From VRUE01 sp963844395 (GTDB lineage: Bacteria; Actinomycetota; Thermoleophilia; Solirubrobacterales; 70-9), in NCBI GenBank assembly GCA_963844395.1, contig CAWJNX010000001.1:876436-940435 (forward strand): 64,000 nt of DNA, given 5' to 3'. Below, piece after piece: positions 51,198 through 59,097 of the stretch. Numbering within the stretch: the stretch's first letter is position 1; each line of letters starts with the position of its first letter. Position numbers and translations under genes: made by a program. Under the pieces are notes generated by a model. That model was not told the origin of the DNA. It saw only the letters and a program-made list of their open reading frames with translations, and did no database searches.

Positions 51198-52390
51198 CCG
51201 ACGTCGCAGAGCGGCTGGAGGAGCTCCGCGACAGGGGGCTCTACCGGCGACTGCGCCTGGTCGAGGGGCCACAGGGACCGCGCGTCATGCTCGACGGGCG
51301 CCCGGTGCTGCTGCTCTGCTCCAACGACTACCTCGGCCTGGCCGGCCATCCGCGGGTGCGCGAGGCGGCGGCCGAGGCGGCGCTGCGCTGGGGCGCCGGG
51401 GCGGGCGCCTCGCGGCTGATCTCGGGCAACATGGAGCCGCACCGCCGCCTCGAGCAGCGGCTCGCCGAGTTCAAGGGATACGAGGCGGCGCTGCTGTTCG
51501 GCTCTGGCTACCTGGCGAACACGGGGACGATCGCGGCACTGGCCGGCCGCGGCGAGGTCGTCTTCTCCGACGAGCTGAACCACGCCAGCATCGTCAACGG
51601 CTGCCGCCTCTCGCGGGCCGAGACCTTCGTCTACCGCCACGGCGACGTCGAGCAACTCGCCTGGGGACTGCGCGAGGCCGGCGAGCGCGCCGCGCTGATC
51701 GTCAGCGACGGCGTCTTCTCGATGGACGGCGACGTGGCGCCCCTGGCAGATCTGGCCATGCTGGCGCGCCGCCACGGCTGCCGTCTGATGGTGGACGAGG
51801 CACACGCCACCGGCGCGCTCGGGCCCGGCGGCCGCGGCTCGGTCGCCGCGGCCGGGCTCGGCGGCGAGGTCAACGTGGTGGTCGGCACGCTCGGCAAGGC
51901 GCTCGGCTCCTACGGCGCCTACGTCTGCGCCAGTCGCGAGCTGGCCGATTACCTGGTCAACTCAGCCCGTCCCTTCATCTTCTCGACCGCTCCGCCGCCG
52001 TCCGTCGTCGCCGCTGCCGAGGCCGCGCTGGAGCTGCTCGCTTCGACCCCGCAGCTGGTGGAACGGCTGGGAGCGAACGCGATGCTCCTGCGCGAGTCGC
52101 TCGCAACCGAGGCCCTGGCGGTCGGCGGCTCGGGCTCGCAGATCGTCCCGCTGCATATCGGCAACGCGGCGCGGGCGATGGAGCTGAGCGAGCGCCTGCT
52201 CGAGCGCGGCATCTTCGCGCAGGGCATTCGGCCCCCGACCGTGCCGGAGGGATCGTCGCGGCTGCGCTTCACCGTGATGGCCACCCATCAGGCGGACGAT
52301 CTCCGCCGGGCGGCGAAGCTGGTCGGCGGAACGGCCCGCGAGATGGGGCTTTCCGCCGACACCGAGTTCACTCAGCCGCTGGCCGCTTGA
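51194..52390 (+). CDS. bioF: 8-amino-7-oxononanoate synthase
   Basis: The 398-residue PLP enzyme condenses pimeloyl-ACP/CoA with alanine. The marks are LLLCSNDYLGLAGHPRVREA, GAGASRLISGNMEPHRRLEQ, the Asp/His set in LMVDEAHATGALGPGGRG and the PLP lysine in VVVGTLGKALGSYGAYVCAS. It sits between bioB and bioD with overlapping ends (ATGA before, TTGA after). Confidence 0.95.
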   Translation: MTDVAERLEELRDRGLYRRLRLVEGPQGPRVMLDGRPVLLLCSNDYLGLAGHPRVREAAAEAALRWGAGAGASRLISGNMEPHRRLEQRLAEFKGYEAALLFGSGYLANTGTIAALAGRGEVVFSDELNHASIVNGCRLSRAETFVYRHGDVEQLAWGLREAGERAALIVSDGVFSMDGDVAPLADLAMLARRHGCRLMVDEAHATGALGPGGRGSVAAAGLGGEVNVVVGTLGKALGSYGAYVCASRELADYLVNSARPFIFSTAPPPSVVAAAEAALELLASTPQLVERLGANAMLLRESLATEALAVGGSGSQIVPLHIGNAARAMELSERLLERGIFAQGIRPPTVPEGSSRLRFTVMATHQADDLRRAAKLVGGTAREMGLSADTEFTQPLAA

Positions 52391-53163
52391 TGATCACGTC
52401 GTTTGGCGGTTCGGGACCGCGCTCGTTTCGAGAAAGCCGGCCGCGGGGCGTATTCGTCACCGGGACCGGCACCGCGGTAGGCAAGACCGTCGTCGCCGCG
52501 GCGGTCGCCCGGACGCACGCGGCGGACGGGAAACGCGTCGCGGTCTTCAAGCCGGCAGTCACCGGCCTCGACGAGTTCGGTCCCGATGGGCCGAAAACGC
52601 CAGCCGGAGCGGCGTTTTCGGCCCATCGGCCCGATCACGAGGTGCTGCGGGACGCGGCTGCGTCGACGCAGAGCGACGAGGAGATCGCTCCCTACCGCTA
52701 CGGGCCGCCGATGTCGCCCCACCTTGCGGCCACGCTGGCCGGGGAGACAATCGACCCCGAGCGGCTTCGTGGGGCGGCGAAGCGTGCGGCAGGCGACGCC
52801 GACTTCCTCGTCTGCGAGGGGGTCGGCGGGCTGCTCGTCCCCCTCTCCGTCGCGCCGCGCTACCTCGTCCGCGATCTAGCGGCCGACCTTGCGCTACCGG
52901 TCGTCGTCGCTGCGGCGCCGGGCCTGGGGACGATCAACCACACGCTGTTGACGATCGAGGCGGCGCGAAAAGCCGGCCTCGAGGTCGCGGCGGTCGTCCT
53001 TACCCCCTGGCCGGCCCAGCCTGACCCCATCGAGGAATCCAACCAAGCGACGATCGCCGCACTGGGGGAGGTCACGGTCGAGACGCTGCCGCCGCTCGAT
53101 CTCGTCGATGCCTCCAGCTGGCCAGGCGATGACTGGCGCTTTCTTCGCGCTATGCGCGAATAA
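52387..53163 (+). CDS. bioD: Dethiobiotin synthetase with an inserted palindromic peptide
   Basis: The enzyme (258 residues from the overlapping TTG, or 257 from the ATG at 52390) closes the ureido ring of dethiobiotin with ATP and CO2. The P-loop is FVTGTGTAVGKTVVAAAVAR, followed by KPAVTGLDE and the late EGVGGLLVPLSV and AAPGLGTINHTLLT. After TGLDE an extra stretch, FGPDGPKTPAGAAFSAHRP, precedes the usual DHEVLRDAAA. This stretch comes from a palindrome also found in a MerR gene (20228-20276). The rest is normal, so the enzyme may still work with the insert in a surface loop. Confidence 0.93.
   Translation: MMITSFGGSGPRSFRESRPRGVFVTGTGTAVGKTVVAAAVARTHAADGKRVAVFKPAVTGLDEFGPDGPKTPAGAAFSAHRPDHEVLRDAAASTQSDEEIAPYRYGPPMSPHLAATLAGETIDPERLRGAAKRAAGDADFLVCEGVGGLLVPLSVAPRYLVRDLAADLALPVVVAAAPGLGTINHTLLTIEAARKAGLEVAAVVLTPWPAQPDPIEESNQATIAALGEVTVETLPPLDLVDASSWPGDDWRFLRAMRE
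52583..52629 (+). repeat. In-frame palindromic element, copy in bioD
   Basis: Perfect 19-bp arms, CCGATGGGCCGAAAACGCC at 52583-52601 and its complement at 52611-52629, flank a 9-base loop. It is translated as part of BioD, in the same frame as the related copy at 20228-20276 in the MerR gene. Confidence 0.88.
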
Positions 53164-53174
53164 CTCGCCAGTCG

Positions 53175-54650
53175 TCAGCCAACCGACTCGCGCGCGGCCA
53201 GCTCACCGCCGGGACTGCTCGCGGCGGCAGCCGCCTCGGGCCTCACCTCGCGGCGCTTGGCCCTGATCGCCGTCGCGCCAACCACGGCGCCCGCCAGCGC
53301 CACCCCGGCGGAGATCAGCATCGCGAGCCCGAGTGCGTCGACGAACTCCGTCGGCGTGGCGGTGGCGGGATTGCCGACCGCGGCCTGGAAGATCGCGCCG
53401 GTAACCGCGACGCCAAGGCTGCCGCCGACCATCCTGAACATCGAGAGGACGCCGGAGGCGATGCCGGCTTTCTCGACTGCGACCGCGTTCATCGCGGCGC
53501 TCGTCATCGGCGACATCGTCATTGCGATGCCGATCCCGAGCAGCATGAATCCGGGCAACAGGTCGAGGTAGGTGGAGTTGACCGCGATGCCGCTGAAGCT
53601 GTAGAGGGAGGCGGCGACGATCATCAAGCCGCCAGCGATCAACCAGCGCGCCCCGAAGCGATCCGATAGCCGCCCGGCGACCGGCGCCACGCCGACGATC
53701 ATCAGGGTCGAGGGAAGGAAGCGCACCCCAGCCTCCAGCGGCGAGTAGCCGAGGATGTTCTGCATGTAGAGGGCGAGGAAGAAGAAGACGCCGAGCATCG
53801 CGAAGGAGACGATCAGGGCGACGACCACGGCGCCGACGAAGTTGCGATCGGAGAAGAAGCGGAACTCGACCATCGGCACCCTGACCCGCAGCTCGATCGC
53901 GACGAACGCGGCCAAACCGAGCCCCGCGCCCACCAGCAGGCCGACGATCTCAGGGGAGCCCCAGCCCCAGGCATTGCCCTCGACCAGGGCGAGGACCAGC
54001 GCCGTCAGCGCTCCGGTCAGCACCGCGACCCCGGCGTAGTCAACCTCGCGCCCCACCGACGTGTCGCGCGACTCGCGCACCGCGAACAGCGCCGCGGCGA
54101 CGGCGCCCACCGCCACCGGGATGTTGAGGTAGAAGATCGCCCGCCAGCTGACGTGCTCGGTGAGGAAGCCGCCGAGCACCGGTCCGACGGCCAGCGCCAG
54201 CGCCGAGACGCCTGCCCAGGTGCCCATCGCCTTACCGCGCTCGTGGGCTGGGAAGGCGTCGGTGACTATCGAGAGGGTCGCCGGCATCATCAGCGCCGCG
54301 CCGACCCCCTGCACGACCCGGCTGGCGACCAGGAAGTCGGTGCTCGGCGCCAGCCCGGCGGTCGCCGAGGAGGCGGCGAAGACGACGACGCCGACCATGA
54401 AGGTGAGGCGGCGGCCGAAGATGTCGCCAAGCCTGCCGCCGGTCGCCAGCAGGACGGCGAAGGAGAGCGTGTAGCCATTGACCGTCCACTCGAGGCCAGA
54501 TAGAGAGGCTCCGAGGTCGCGCTGGATCGAGGGCAGGGCGACGTTGACGACCGTGTTGTCGAGCATGATCATGAACAGCGCGAAGCACATCGCCCCGAGC
54601 GTCCACCACTTGCGGTTCTCGTCGGTGATCAGGTGGCGGTAGCGGGTCAG
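53175..54650 (-). CDS. DHA2-family MFS drug/proton transporter
   Basis: The 491-residue protein has 14 membrane segments like EmrB/QacA exporters. Visible motifs are LDNTVVNVALPSIQRDLGAS near the start, GGRLGDIFGRRLTFMVGVVV (motif A) and GPVLGGFLTEHVSWRAIFYL (motif C). It is likely to export drugs or lipids with proton exchange. No ATG, GTG or TTG fits; a CTG at 54650 has a GAGGAG ribosome site 7 bp upstream and begins LTRYRHLITDENRKWW. It is convergent with bioD. Confidence 0.88.
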   Translation of the reverse strand: MTRYRHLITDENRKWWTLGAMCFALFMIMLDNTVVNVALPSIQRDLGASLSGLEWTVNGYTLSFAVLLATGGRLGDIFGRRLTFMVGVVVFAASSATAGLAPSTDFLVASRVVQGVGAALMMPATLSIVTDAFPAHERGKAMGTWAGVSALALAVGPVLGGFLTEHVSWRAIFYLNIPVAVGAVAAALFAVRESRDTSVGREVDYAGVAVLTGALTALVLALVEGNAWGWGSPEIVGLLVGAGLGLAAFVAIELRVRVPMVEFRFFSDRNFVGAVVVALIVSFAMLGVFFFLALYMQNILGYSPLEAGVRFLPSTLMIVGVAPVAGRLSDRFGARWLIAGGLMIVAASLYSFSGIAVNSTYLDLLPGFMLLGIGIAMTMSPMTSAAMNAVAVEKAGIASGVLSMFRMVGGSLGVAVTGAIFQAAVGNPATATPTEFVDALGLAMLISAGVALAGAVVGATAIRAKRREVRPEAAAAASSPGGELAARESVG

Positions 54651-54726
54651 ACCAAAGCTCCTCAGAGGGGATAAAGGCCAAGCGACATCGTCGCAGCCCA
54701 CCGCCGCCGCCCCCCAGTGAGTTACA

Positions 54727-56007
54727 TCACAGAGCCGGGTGGTCCTCGCCGCGATACGGTCCAGGCTTGGGCCGCGGCGAGCCGCCGGGAAATGCCAGCC
54801 GCAGGATCGTCCGCTGCACCATGCCGAGCTGTTGGCCGAAGGGCCCGCTGTTGTAGGGCAGGCCGTAGCGCTCGCAGATCTGCTTGACCTGGGGGGCGAT
54901 CTCCGCGTAGCGGGTGCTCGGCAGGTCGGGAAAGAGGTGGTGCTCGACCTGGTAGCCGAGATTGCCGCTGGCGACGTGGAAGAGCGGGCTGCCCTCGATG
55001 TTGGCGGCCCCGGCCAACTGGCGCACGTACCAGCCGCCGCGGCTCTCGTTCTCGACCTCCTCCGGGCTGAAGGTGTAGGTCTGGTCGGGGAAGTGCCCGC
55101 AGAAGATGATCGCGTAGGCCCAGACGTTGCGGACGATGTTCGCGTTGGCATTTGCCTTGGCGGCGGACTTGTAGGAGTCCAGGCCACCTTCGATCGCCAT
55201 TCGCAGGACGCCGGCCAAACCGCCACGGCGTCGCTTACGCCAGGGCCGACGGCCCTCCGCGCCGGCGAGGTTCTCGCGCGCCCCCAGACCCGCGTCGAGC
55301 GCCGCCATCGCCAGCCCGCTCAGCAGCGGCCAGGCGACGTAGTCCTTGACCACCTGGCTTTTCGCCTTCTCGAAGATGCCCGCCACCTCACGCTTGACCT
55401 GGGCCTTCGATTTGCGGCCGGTACGAATCGCCTCGAAGTCGAGATCGTGGAAGGCGACCCCCCACTCGAAGAGTGCCATCAGCACGACGTTGTAGAGCGG
55501 CTGTAGGAGGTAGACCGGGTGCCACTTCTGCCGCGGGTCGATCCGCATGATCTCGTAGCCGAGGTCCTTGTCCTTGCCGAGGATGTTGGTAAAGGTGTGG
55601 TGGACGTAGTTGTGCGAGTGCTTCCAGGCCTCGGCGGTGGAGGCCGTGTCCCAGTCCCAGGTCGAGGAGTTGATCTGGGGGTCGTTCATCCAGTCCCACT
55701 GGCCGTGCAGGACGTTGTGGCCGATCTCCATGTTCTCGAGAATCTTCGCCGCCGAGAGGGCCGCCGTCCCGGCCATCTTGGCGGGGCGATAGCGCGCGGC
55801 CAGCAGCAGCACGCGGGAGAGCACGGCGAGCCGCCGCTGCATCGCGATCATGCTCTCGATATAGCGCCGGTCGCGCTCGCCCAGATCGGCGGTGACCCGG
55901 TCGCGGATCGCGTCGAACTCACGCCCCAGCTCCTCCAGCTGCTCTGGCGAGAGGTGGGCGAGGGGGCTCTGGGGCTCTGCGGTGGTTGCGCTCATCGTTG
56001 CGTTCAT
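54727..56007 (-). CDS. Membrane fatty-acid desaturase
   Basis: The 426-residue di-iron desaturase has the three histidine boxes: HNVLHGQWDWM, WKHSHNYVHHTFTNILGKDK and GNLGYQVEHHLFPDLPSTRY. It matches actinobacterial acyl desaturases (DesA3-like) that use a separate reductase, which is the next gene upstream in the operon. Around residues 248-296 there is a basic and alanine-rich insertion (EGRRPWRKRRRGGLAG) not usual in the family; its DNA has two neighbouring hairpins (55227-55256). The start at 56007 follows AGGGAAAAGA. Confidence 0.88.
   Translation of the reverse strand: MNATMSATTAEPQSPLAHLSPEQLEELGREFDAIRDRVTADLGERDRRYIESMIAMQRRLAVLSRVLLLAARYRPAKMAGTAALSAAKILENMEIGHNVLHGQWDWMNDPQINSSTWDWDTASTAEAWKHSHNYVHHTFTNILGKDKDLGYEIMRIDPRQKWHPVYLLQPLYNVVLMALFEWGVAFHDLDFEAIRTGRKSKAQVKREVAGIFEKAKSQVVKDYVAWPLLSGLAMAALDAGLGARENLAGAEGRRPWRKRRRGGLAGVLRMAIEGGLDSYKSAAKANANANIVRNVWAYAIIFCGHFPDQTYTFSPEEVENESRGGWYVRQLAGAANIEGSPLFHVASGNLGYQVEHHLFPDLPSTRYAEIAPQVKQICERYGLPYNSGPFGQQLGMVQRTILRLAFPGGSPRPKPGPYRGEDHPAL
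55227..55256 (-). repeat. Paired hairpins within the desaturase insertion
   Basis: GGCGT-CGCTT-ACGCC (55227-55241) directly adjoins AGGGCC-GAC-GGCCCT (55242-55256). Both lie within the unusual basic insertion of the desaturase, suggesting this stretch came from a mobile palindrome, by analogy with the bioD and MerR cases. No second copy was found in the window. Confidence 0.45.
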
Positions 56008-56026
56008 TCTTTTCCCTCTCGTAGTC

Positions 56027-57124
56027 TCAAAGTGCGATCTCGATCGGCCCTTCGGGGGCATTCACGCAAGTTCGGATCATCTCTCCCTCGCTGCCGTGCA
56101 CGTCGCCGGTGCGCAGGTCGCGCACCTTGCCGCTGCAGAGCCTGCCGACGCAGGTGTGGCAGATACCCATCCGGCAACCGAACGGCAGGACGGCGCCCGC
56201 CTCCTCGCCGCCGACCAGGATCGGTTTGCCGCTCTCGCACTCCGCCTCGACCCGGCTCTTGAGGAAGTGCACGGTTCCCCCCTCTCCCTCGCCCGGTTCG
56301 CCGCCGATTACGGGCTGGAAGCGCTCCATGTTGAGTAGCGCCAGGTCGCCTTCGCTCTCCCAGTGGGCGCACATTGCGTCCAGCATCTCGCCGGGGCCAG
56401 AGAGGTAGGTGGTGCGCTCGCGCCAGTCGGAACAGACCCGGTCCAGGTCGCCCGGGCCGATCCGGCCCTCTTCGCCGGTCATCCGCAGCTTCAGCGAGTA
56501 GCCCGGGTGCAACCGCTCGATCTCGCGCAGGCGATCGGCGAAGATCACACCGTCGGCGCTGCGGGCCGAGTGGATGTGGACGACGTCTTCGACGGTGTCC
56601 TCGCGATGGAGGCTGTGCAGCATGCTCATGATCGGCGTGATGCCGCTGCCGGCGCTGATGAAGAGAAGCTTCCGCGGCGGCGGATCGGAGAGCACGAACG
56701 TCCCTTCCACCCCGCCGAGGCGGACGATGTCGCCCGGCCTTGCCCGGCGAACCAGGTAGGGCGAGACCTTGCCGGTGTCGACGAGCTTCGGGGTAATGCT
56801 GATGCAACCGTCGGGGCGGCCTGGCTCCGAGGTGAGCGAGTAGGCGCGCCAGTGGTGGATTCCGTCTACGACGACCCCGATCCGCAGGTACTGGCCGGGG
56901 CGATGGCCCATCCACTCGAAGCCGGGGCGGATCAGCACCGTGGCGGCGTCCGCGGTCTCCGGGTCGATCCGCTCGATCCGACCGCGCAGCTCGCGGGTCA
57001 ACCAGAGCGGGTTGATCAGTTCGAGGTAGTCGTCGGGCAGCAGGGGGCTGAAGAGCGAGCGGACGGCATGCAGGGCCCGGCGCCGGAGCGGTGGGACCTG
57101 GGGAGTAGCTCCTCGCTCTGCCAT
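56027..57124 (-). CDS. Ferredoxin-type reductase with 2Fe-2S domain, partner of the desaturase
   Basis: The 365-residue protein has an FAD domain (HRPGQYLRIGVVVDGIHHWR, YSLTSEPG), an NAD(P) domain (KLLFISAGSGITPIMSMLHS) and a C-terminal plant-type ferredoxin domain with Cys ligands in PFGCRMGICHTCVGRLCSG and RTCVNAPEG. It would pass electrons from NAD(P)H to the desaturase, as in the Rv3230c/DesA3 pair. The two genes are 19 bp apart. A palindrome lies at 57134-57153, just upstream. Confidence 0.9.
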   Translation of the reverse strand: MAERGATPQVPPLRRRALHAVRSLFSPLLPDDYLELINPLWLTRELRGRIERIDPETADAATVLIRPGFEWMGHRPGQYLRIGVVVDGIHHWRAYSLTSEPGRPDGCISITPKLVDTGKVSPYLVRRARPGDIVRLGGVEGTFVLSDPPPRKLLFISAGSGITPIMSMLHSLHREDTVEDVVHIHSARSADGVIFADRLREIERLHPGYSLKLRMTGEEGRIGPGDLDRVCSDWRERTTYLSGPGEMLDAMCAHWESEGDLALLNMERFQPVIGGEPGEGEGGTVHFLKSRVEAECESGKPILVGGEEAGAVLPFGCRMGICHTCVGRLCSGKVRDLRTGDVHGSEGEMIRTCVNAPEGPIEIAL

Positions 57125-57133
57125 CGTCGGATG

Positions 57134-57153
57134 ATTACAGGTATCGGTGTAAT
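57134..57153. promoter_or_regulatory. Palindromic operator candidate upstream of the reductase-desaturase operon
   Basis: ATTACA, eight bases, then TGTAAT is a perfect 6-bp inverted repeat that ends 9 bp before the reductase ATG on the other strand. It is AT-rich relative to its surroundings. A repressor of fatty-acid desaturation is an obvious candidate binder; its identity is not visible. Confidence 0.45.
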
Positions 57154-57259
57154 GGTCTATGTGCGAAGGCGCACGCTTCTGCTGGATGGCCCGTACCCCC
57201 GGCGGGCGGTCTGCAACCTGAGGTTGCCGCCGCAGGGAGAGCTAGGGTCGTCGTTGGAG

Positions 57260-58603
57260 ATGCCGTCGGACCCCGTTCAGCTCGACCACGATCATCTCTG
57301 GCACCCTTTCACGCAGCAGCAGGCCTGGTCGGAAGAAGAGCCGCTGATGATCGAGCGGGCCGAAGGAACCGATTTGATCGACAGCGACGGGCGCCGCTAC
57401 ATCGACGGCGTCTCCTCCCTGTGGTGCAACGTCCATGGCCATCGCCACGCCGGCATCGACGCGGCGCTGGGCGAGCAGCTCGGCAAGGTCGCCCACTCGA
57501 CCATGCTCGGCCTCTCCCACCCCGCCGCCGCCGAGCTTGCGGGGCGGCTGGTGGATCTGGCGCCCCCCGGCCTCACGCGCGTCTTCTACTCGGAGTCCGG
57601 CTCGACGGCGACCGAGATCGCGCTGAAGATGGCCTTCCAGTACCAGCAGCAGCGCGGCGGCCAGCACCGGCGGCGGACCTCCTTCGTCCACCTTCGCGAG
57701 GCCTATCACGGCGACACGATCGGCTCGGCCTCGGTCGGCGGCATCGACCTCTTTCACGCCACCTACCGGCCGCTGCTATTCCAGACCCATGCGGCGGAGC
57801 CGGGTGACGCGGCCGACCTGGAGCGCGTCCTCGCCGCCCACGAGGAGGAGGTCGCCGCCCTGATCGTCGAGCCGCTGGTCCAGGGCGCGGCCGGGATGCT
57901 GGTCCATCCGCCCGGCTACCTGCGCGCCGCGCGCGAGCTGTGCGACCGCTTCGGCGTGCTTTTGATCTGCGACGAGGTGGCGACCGGCTTCGGCCGCACC
58001 GGGACGATGTTCGCTTGCGAGCAGGAGGGAGTCGCGCCCGACCTCCTCTGCCTGGGCAAGGGGTTGACCGGCGGCTACCTGCCGCTCGCGGCAACGATGA
58101 CGACTGAGCGAATCTACAAGGGCTTCCTCGGCGCGCCGGAGGAGCAGCGCACCTTCTTCCACGGCCACACCTACACCGGCAACCCGATCGCTTGCGCCGC
58201 GGCGCTCGCCAGCCTCGCTGCCTTCGAGCAGGAGCGGACCCTGCTGCAGCTACAACCAAAGATCCACCTGCTCAACCGTCTGCTGGGCGAGATCGAAGAG
58301 ATGCCCGAGGTGAGCGAGGTGCGCAACCGCGGTTTCATGGTCGGGATCGACCTCGGCAAGCACGACCCGGCCCTCCGCCTCGGTCACCGAGTCACGCTGC
58401 AGGCACGCAAGCGCGGCGCGATCATCCGCCCGCTCGGCGACGTCGTTGTGCTGATGCCGCCCCTCTCAATATCCGCGGCAGAGTTACGGCGCCTGGTTCA
58501 GATCACGGCCAAGTCGATCGAAGCCGCCTGCGAACGTCAGGCTGCAGCGCGAACTCCGACGTCGAGTGTGACCACTCGATCAGGTGCCGCGATAGCCGCC
58601 TGA
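57260..58603 (+). CDS. bioA: Adenosylmethionine-8-amino-7-oxononanoate transaminase
   Basis: The 447-residue PLP aminotransferase makes 7,8-diaminononanoate in biotin synthesis. The marks are LWHPFTQQQAWSEEEPLMIE, YIDGVSSLWCNVHGHRHAGI, HTYTGNPIACAAALASLAAF, the Asp in LLICDEVATGFGRTGTMFAC and the PLP Lys in LLCLGKGLTGGYLPLAATMT. It lies 4 kb from bioBFD, with the efflux pump and desaturase-reductase pair between. Its last 22 codons overlap the DUF2283 gene on the other strand; the tail RTPTSSVTTRSGAAIAA is atypical. Confidence 0.93.
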   Translation: MPSDPVQLDHDHLWHPFTQQQAWSEEEPLMIERAEGTDLIDSDGRRYIDGVSSLWCNVHGHRHAGIDAALGEQLGKVAHSTMLGLSHPAAAELAGRLVDLAPPGLTRVFYSESGSTATEIALKMAFQYQQQRGGQHRRRTSFVHLREAYHGDTIGSASVGGIDLFHATYRPLLFQTHAAEPGDAADLERVLAAHEEEVAALIVEPLVQGAAGMLVHPPGYLRAARELCDRFGVLLICDEVATGFGRTGTMFACEQEGVAPDLLCLGKGLTGGYLPLAATMTTERIYKGFLGAPEEQRTFFHGHTYTGNPIACAAALASLAAFEQERTLLQLQPKIHLLNRLLGEIEEMPEVSEVRNRGFMVGIDLGKHDPALRLGHRVTLQARKRGAIIRPLGDVVVLMPPLSISAAELRRLVQITAKSIEAACERQAAARTPTSSVTTRSGAAIAA

Positions 58604-58827
58604 GCGGCTGCGATCAATGCCTCGGCGTCGAGATCGAAGCGCTCGGCCGCAATCTTCAAGGGCTGCTCCAACCCTAGATCGGGGTACAGCAGCTCGACAT
58701 TGACCGGCCTCCCGCCCGCGATCGCGACATTGACCCGCGGGAATGCCTTCTCGCTGTAATCCCAGCGCGAAACCTCGACCAAGTCGATTGACAAGGCATT
58801 GGCTTCGCTGTCGAAATCGGCTTTCAT
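58537..58827 (-). CDS. DUF2283-like antitoxin candidate
   Basis: The 96-residue protein has the DUF2283 start pattern, MKADFDSEANALSIDLVEVS, followed by VNVAIAGGRPVNVELLYPDL. DUF2283 genes are commonly paired with DUF4258 toxin genes. Its ATG overlaps the toxin's stop (ATGA). It overlaps the 3' end of bioA by 67 bp, so one of the two ends has shifted. Confidence 0.72.
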   Translation of the reverse strand: MKADFDSEANALSIDLVEVSRWDYSEKAFPRVNVAIAGGRPVNVELLYPDLGLEQPLKIAAERFDLDAEALIAAAQAAIAAPDRVVTLDVGVRAAA

Positions 58828-59045
58828 CGCTTCCTCTTCCTGGCAATCACAGTAATGACATAGCAGGGGTCGTCAAGTGCGATCACAATCTCTACCAAAC
58901 GACCATCCCCGCTTTCCCCTACTGCAATCGGATTCCCGGTCTCGTCCATTCTCCACTGCTGGGGCGACGCGACCATGCCGTCCACCGTCGCAGGGTCGAG
59001 ATTTGCACCGCGCATTCGGTTCTTCGCGTGTCGGCTGAAGCGCAC
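58824..59045 (-). CDS. DUF4258-family toxin candidate
   Basis: The 73-residue protein reads MRFSRHAKNRMRGANLDPAT, then GDGRLVEIVIALDDPCYVIT and VIARKRKR. The HAKxRMRxR-like start with a late VITVI-type strand is the DUF4258/BrnT-like layout found in type II toxins of the RelE-like class. The order, toxin first and antitoxin second with an ATGA overlap, is like brnTA and higBA. Start GTG. Confidence 0.72.
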   Translation of the reverse strand: MRFSRHAKNRMRGANLDPATVDGMVASPQQWRMDETGNPIAVGESGDGRLVEIVIALDDPCYVITVIARKRKR

Positions 59046-59097
59046 ATATTTCTAAGTTCTCAGCCGCCGGTTCTCTCCCCCCGAGTAGGGTCGGACC

